A stretch of 64,000 nucleotides of DNA, taken from positions 62,001 through 126,000 of the forward strand of contig DVHG01000010.1 of NCBI GenBank assembly GCA_018712345.1. The letters run 5' to 3'. Below the pieces are notes generated by a model. The model was not told where the DNA came from. It made no database searches and saw only the letters and a list, made by a program, of their open reading frames with translations. Below, piece by piece: positions 60,977 to 64,000 of this stretch. Position 1 is the stretch's first letter; the number at the start of each line of letters is the position of its first letter. The position numbers and the translations under genes were made by a program. This DNA is from Candidatus Onthovicinus excrementipullorum (GTDB lineage: Bacteria > Bacillota > Clostridia > Oscillospirales > Acutalibacteraceae).

Positions 60977-62533
60977 TTATGAAACGATCTCAAGATCCGG
61001 CTGGACATAGTTGACATTATCCAGCGTGAGCGCACGGCTGCGGTTGCCAAAGCTCTCGTTGGCATAGACTGTCACTTCATACATCCCGCTCGGAAGCGTG
61101 GGGTCAAAGGGCAGCGACACTGTGGCGGAGTGGCGATCCGCCCCCAGATAGTAGTCGGAATAGGTGGTGTAGCTGTATTCCAGGCCGGTCGTCTTATTCC
61201 GGAGCTTGAGCGTGTAGGAGTTAACGGTGCTGTTCTCCACCGTGGCGGCCGGGAACGTCACGCCCTGCAGCGTTGGGGTGGAGCCGTCCTCCATCTGCTC
61301 ATAGGAGGAGATCGCCGGGTTCAGGGTCAGCTTGGCATTCTGCGGGAATTCCGGCACGCCGGCCGCCGCCGCACGGTCCGCGTAGCGGTAGGTGAAGTTG
61401 CCCTGGTTCATCGGATAGGTGAGCACCCAGCGCTGATCAGCCTTTTCCTCCTTGCCGGCGAGGATATTCCAGCGCTGGATGGTGATATCCTTACTCGTGA
61501 CGTCCATGATCAGGCACATGGGATTCTCCTCGCTCATCGCGGGGGCGGAGGAGTAGCAGCTCGACGGGTTGAAAACGGTTTTATTCTGCTTGGAGTCATA
61601 GGAGAAGCCGTTGAAGGCGTTGTACATATTGCGCTCCATGTCAATGTAGGCCAGTGACTGCGTGGTGAAGGCCGTGATGCGGTTCTGGTCGATTGAGCGC
61701 TCGTCCAGAATGGAGTAATGGCTGTGCCCGGAGATGGAGACCACCTGCTCATACCCGTCCACGGCCTGACGGACATTCTCCGCGCCCCAGTCACTGCTGC
61801 CGTAGGCGGTATCCGGGATGTTGTGGTGCGTCATGAGGAAGATCGGGTAACCCTCCGGCGTCTGCTCTTTGGCAACCGCCAGTTCCTGCTTGATCCAGTC
61901 ACGCATGGTCTGGGAGTAACCATCGCTGTTGCCGGTCTGGTCCGGGCTGGCGGCGATGAAGTGGAAGCCATTAATTACCACATGGCGGTTCGGGTTCATA
62001 TCCATCACGCTCTGGTACAGCTTCTGTTTTGCGGGAGTCGTCTCCCAGTCCGTGTTAAACCAGGTGTCATGATTGCCCATGATATATAGCTCGTACGGGC
62101 GGGTGTTCTCATCGGAAAAGACGGAATCAAACACCTCTTTATAGGTCTTATAGGAGTATCGGGCACACATGTCCCCGATATCTCCGGCGTGGAGCAGGAC
62201 ATCGATGTTCTGCGTTTTGAGCAGTTCGAGCGCGCGCTTGAGATGCTCCCTGTATTTACCGTCGCTCTCCCTCTCCAGCCCCTTGTTGGGCGGGAGTTGT
62301 GTGTCACTGATAATGCCGACGCGCAGCGTGCCCTCCTTGTGCGTGGCGATGTTTACAGTCTGCATTTCCTCCGGCTTGACCCGGACGGTCTTGTGCACGG
62401 CATAGGCGATCCCGCCGGCGGCCGCGAGCACAACGGCCAGCGCGGTGCAGGCAGCCGCGATGCGGAACTTTTTCGTCTTCAGGAGCGGAACCTTCGCAGC
62501 CGTCTGGGCGGCCCTCTCAACTTTCTTTTTCAA
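60977..62533 (-). CDS. Membrane-anchored metallophosphoesterase
   Basis: A 518-residue protein. One membrane span at about 27-45 follows a Lys-rich N-terminus. The external calcineurin-like domain has ISDTQLPPN, HAGDIGDM, MGNHDTWF, MTHHNIPD and SISGHSHYS. A C-terminal beta domain (about 400-518) ends VQPDLEIVS. Phosphodiester or pyrophosphate substrates outside the cell are likely; the exact one is unknown. It precedes GH28, DUF1835 and the wall-anchored phosphoesterase on the same strand, so a surface catabolic set is possible. Confidence 0.83.
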   Translation of the reverse strand: MKKKVERAAQTAAKVPLLKTKKFRIAAACTALAVVLAAAGGIAYAVHKTVRVKPEEMQTVNIATHKEGTLRVGIISDTQLPPNKGLERESDGKYREHLKRALELLKTQNIDVLLHAGDIGDMCARYSYKTYKEVFDSVFSDENTRPYELYIMGNHDTWFNTDWETTPAKQKLYQSVMDMNPNRHVVINGFHFIAASPDQTGNSDGYSQTMRDWIKQELAVAKEQTPEGYPIFLMTHHNIPDTAYGSSDWGAENVRQAVDGYEQVVSISGHSHYSILDERSIDQNRITAFTTQSLAYIDMERNMYNAFNGFSYDSKQNKTVFNPSSCYSSAPAMSEENPMCLIMDVTSKDITIQRWNILAGKEEKADQRWVLTYPMNQGNFTYRYADRAAAAGVPEFPQNAKLTLNPAISSYEQMEDGSTPTLQGVTFPAATVENSTVNSYTLKLRNKTTGLEYSYTTYSDYYLGADRHSATVSLPFDPTLPSGMYEVTVYANESFGNRSRALTLDNVNYVQPDLEIVS

Positions 62534-62574
62534 AAAAATCCCTCACTTCAAAATAAATTCAATAGGTATAATCA

Positions 62575-63474
62575 TCACATGATATGATTGGTAAAAAGGA
62601 TATCACCGCTGTCCGTGAAGGTGGCGATGATGCCGCCGTTGTCCACCGTGGCCTGGAGCGGACAGCGGTGAAAGGCGAGATTGAACTTTACGTGCGGATA
62701 GACGGCCGCGCGCCGATTGGTGGCGATGGCATACCGGGGCCGCAGCGCACGCACGAAGCCAAATGTGGTGGAGCCGATATACCCGTGATGGCCCAGCTTG
62801 AGCAGATCGATGTGACCGACCTGCCTCGCCACCCGCATCTCATCCCCGGAGAGGTTATCCAGATCTCCGGTCAGCAGAGCGGTACAGGTGCCCTTGGTCA
62901 CCCGGGTGACAATGGAGTTGTCATTATCCCCCACCAGCTTTCCGCTGGTATCGTACTCTGTATTGAAAAAATCCAACTTAAAACGGCCCAGCGTTATCCC
63001 CTCCTCAGGGAACTGATCCGTGATCGGAACACCTTTGGCCCTGAGCGCGCTGACCATCTGGTCGTAGACTTCCTGATTATCCCACCGGGTGCGCTCGTAT
63101 CGGTTGATCGTCTCCGGCCGGTATTTGTGCAAAAAAGCCTTTTTGACTGTTACGTCATTGTCGTTTATAATAGTATCAAATCCGCCCAGGTGGTCGGAGT
63201 GTGCGTGCGTCCCGAGGACGAAGTCCAAAACCACTTTGCCCTGCCCGCTGCGTGCGTGGCTTTTAAGGTAGGCGAGCACCTCCTGCTCATATCCCCTGAG
63301 GTTGAGATTGGGCTTGTCCGGGGGATAGTCGCTGTCCTCCGCGGCATCAATCATGGCAAAATGGCTCTGGGATTCAAGGAGGATTGCATCGGAGTGCCCG
63401 GTGGACAAAAAGTGGATTCGATCCACATAGGGGCTGGCGGTAAACGGCTCTGGCCGCATGGAAAATTTGCTCAT
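62575..63474 (-). CDS. MBL-fold metallo-hydrolase (ComEC/Rec2 C-terminal-like)
   Basis: A 299-residue cytoplasmic protein. It has GTHAHSDHLGGF, the metallo-beta-lactamase HxHxDH motif, with GHSDAILLES at the beginning and LLTGDLDNLS, LKLGHHGYIGST later. The layout resembles the hydrolase domain of ComEC and similar stand-alone proteins. The start is uncertain: ATG at 63474 was taken, but the frame is open to a TTG at 63531 and neither has a good site. A nucleic-acid or phosphodiester substrate is only possible. Confidence 0.75.
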   Translation of the reverse strand: MSKFSMRPEPFTASPYVDRIHFLSTGHSDAILLESQSHFAMIDAAEDSDYPPDKPNLNLRGYEQEVLAYLKSHARSGQGKVVLDFVLGTHAHSDHLGGFDTIINDNDVTVKKAFLHKYRPETINRYERTRWDNQEVYDQMVSALRAKGVPITDQFPEEGITLGRFKLDFFNTEYDTSGKLVGDNDNSIVTRVTKGTCTALLTGDLDNLSGDEMRVARQVGHIDLLKLGHHGYIGSTTFGFVRALRPRYAIATNRRAAVYPHVKFNLAFHRCPLQATVDNGGIIATFTDSGDILFTNHIM

Positions 63475-63625
63475 GGAAATGAAGGCCCGCTTTCTGCAGT
63501 CAATGAGTAATCTGTTGCCGAATCTGCCCAAAAGTGACAGGGTTCAACACGCTTATACTATCACATTTTTAGAAATTTGTCTATTTATTTCCGGAAAAGA
63601 AAACATCATTTTGAGGTGATTGAAA

Positions 63626-64000
63626 ATGTCCTCTCCGCTAGCAAACAGGATGCGCCCGCAGAGTATTGACGAGATTGTCGGCCAGCGCCATCTGCTCGGG
63701 AAAGGGATGCCCCTGCGCAATATTCTGGAGTCCGGCGAGCTGCCAAACATGGTTTTTTACGGCCCCCCCGGGGTCGGGAAGACAACGCTCGCGCGCATCA
63801 TCGCAGGCAGCACCAAACGCCGCCTGCACAAGCTCAACGGCACATCTGCCTCCACCGCGGATATCAAGGCCATCGTCGCGCAGACAAACCCCATCGAGGC
63901 GCCCAACGGCGTATTGCTCTATCTCGACGAGATCCAGTATTTCAATAAAAAGCAGCAGCAGTCCCTGCTCGAATTCATTGAGGACGGGAGCATCACCCTG
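63626..64000 (+). CDS. rarA: Replication-associated recombination protein RarA (N-terminal part, cut by window edge)
   Basis: The first 125 residues of an AAA+ ATPase running off the right edge. PLANRMRPQSIDEIVGQRHLLG is broken here into PLANRMRPQ and DEIVGQRHLLG, with Walker A FYGPPGVGKTT and Walker B LLYLDEIQYFNKKQQQ. RarA (MgsA) clamps to SSB-bound forks and helps rescue stalled replication. The start at 63626 follows GAGGTGAT at 63613-63620. Confidence 0.93.
   Translation, partial: MSSPLANRMRPQSIDEIVGQRHLLGKGMPLRNILESGELPNMVFYGPPGVGKTTLARIIAGSTKRRLHKLNGTSASTADIKAIVAQTNPIEAPNGVLLYLDEIQYFNKKQQQSLLEFIEDGSITL

Noticed and set aside
1-64000. tRNA genes, rRNA genes and CRISPR arrays
   Set aside because: I looked for the GGTTCGA/T-loop pattern, rRNA blocks and regularly spaced repeats and saw none. 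A tRNA or CRISPR program run would settle it.

Overview
The window is a chromosomal segment of a GC-rich, anaerobic, low-oxygen-lifestyle Firmicute, most likely a gut-type clostridium of the Oscillospiraceae/Ruminococcaceae kind. The reasons are the HrcA/CIRCE-controlled hrcA-grpE-dnaK-dnaJ operon, an L10-leader-controlled ribosomal operon, a PhoPR/PhoU/Pst module, a perfect Rex-type operator, an electron-bifurcating [FeFe]-hydrogenase cluster, and several families typical of clostridia (GGGtGRT, DUF6809, DUF1934, DRTGG-domain proteins, a PPxTG-type sorting signal). No tRNA, rRNA, CRISPR array or intact integrase/transposase was seen.

Layout. 1-5126 (+): end of pstB, phoU, phoP, phoR, then a GPH-type sugar transporter. 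5195-7435: a compact A+T-richer cassette (a secreted staphopain-like cysteine protease and a small membrane protein, both on -), bounded by two 95%-identical copies of the argS 3' end plus its terminator; this looks like an insertion into the end of argS. 7350-10567 (-): argS, a DUF1934 protein, ddl. 10720-13111: an unknown clostridial protein, a histidine phosphatase and an XRE regulator. 13298-17629 (+): CPBP membrane protease, tadA, an Mrp-type ATPase and a secreted DUF4838 protein. 17883-20256: ECF-like sigma factor with its probable membrane anti-sigma, then a divergent XRE / DUF6809 pair around a palindromic operator. 20325-22597 (-): serC-serA.

23013-31322 (+) is the metabolic centrepiece: two DRTGG proteins, two stand-alone GHKL ATPases, a HydS-like putative sensory [FeFe]-hydrogenase and a PHP protein lead into hydC, a thioredoxin-fold ferredoxin, hydB and hydA. 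The genes encode a trimeric NADH/ferredoxin bifurcating hydrogenase plus what looks like a hydrogen/redox sensing and signalling set. A perfect Rex box lies in the serC-hydrogenase intergenic region. Convergent to hydA are a GGGtGRT protein and an IscU/NifU-like scaffold.

33406-37221 (-): rpmG-secE-nusG-rplK-rplA-rplJ-rplL with the L10 leader; SecE has an acidic repeat-bearing C-terminal tail. 37539-42654 (+): GH2 beta-mannosidase, glnA, pyrE, YbaK-type deacylase. 43154-44903: XRE regulator and an FAD oxidoreductase. 45212-50248 (-): chaperone operon with a perfect CIRCE. 50289-50735 is a non-coding, hairpin-rich stretch. 50736-55756 (-): ABC transporter plus two-component system resembling peptide-antibiotic sensing/detoxification modules. 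55997-63474 (-): a wall-anchored metallophosphoesterase, a DUF1835 protein, a GH28-like protein with an altered active site, a membrane-anchored metallophosphoesterase and an MBL-fold hydrolase. The window ends inside rarA (+).
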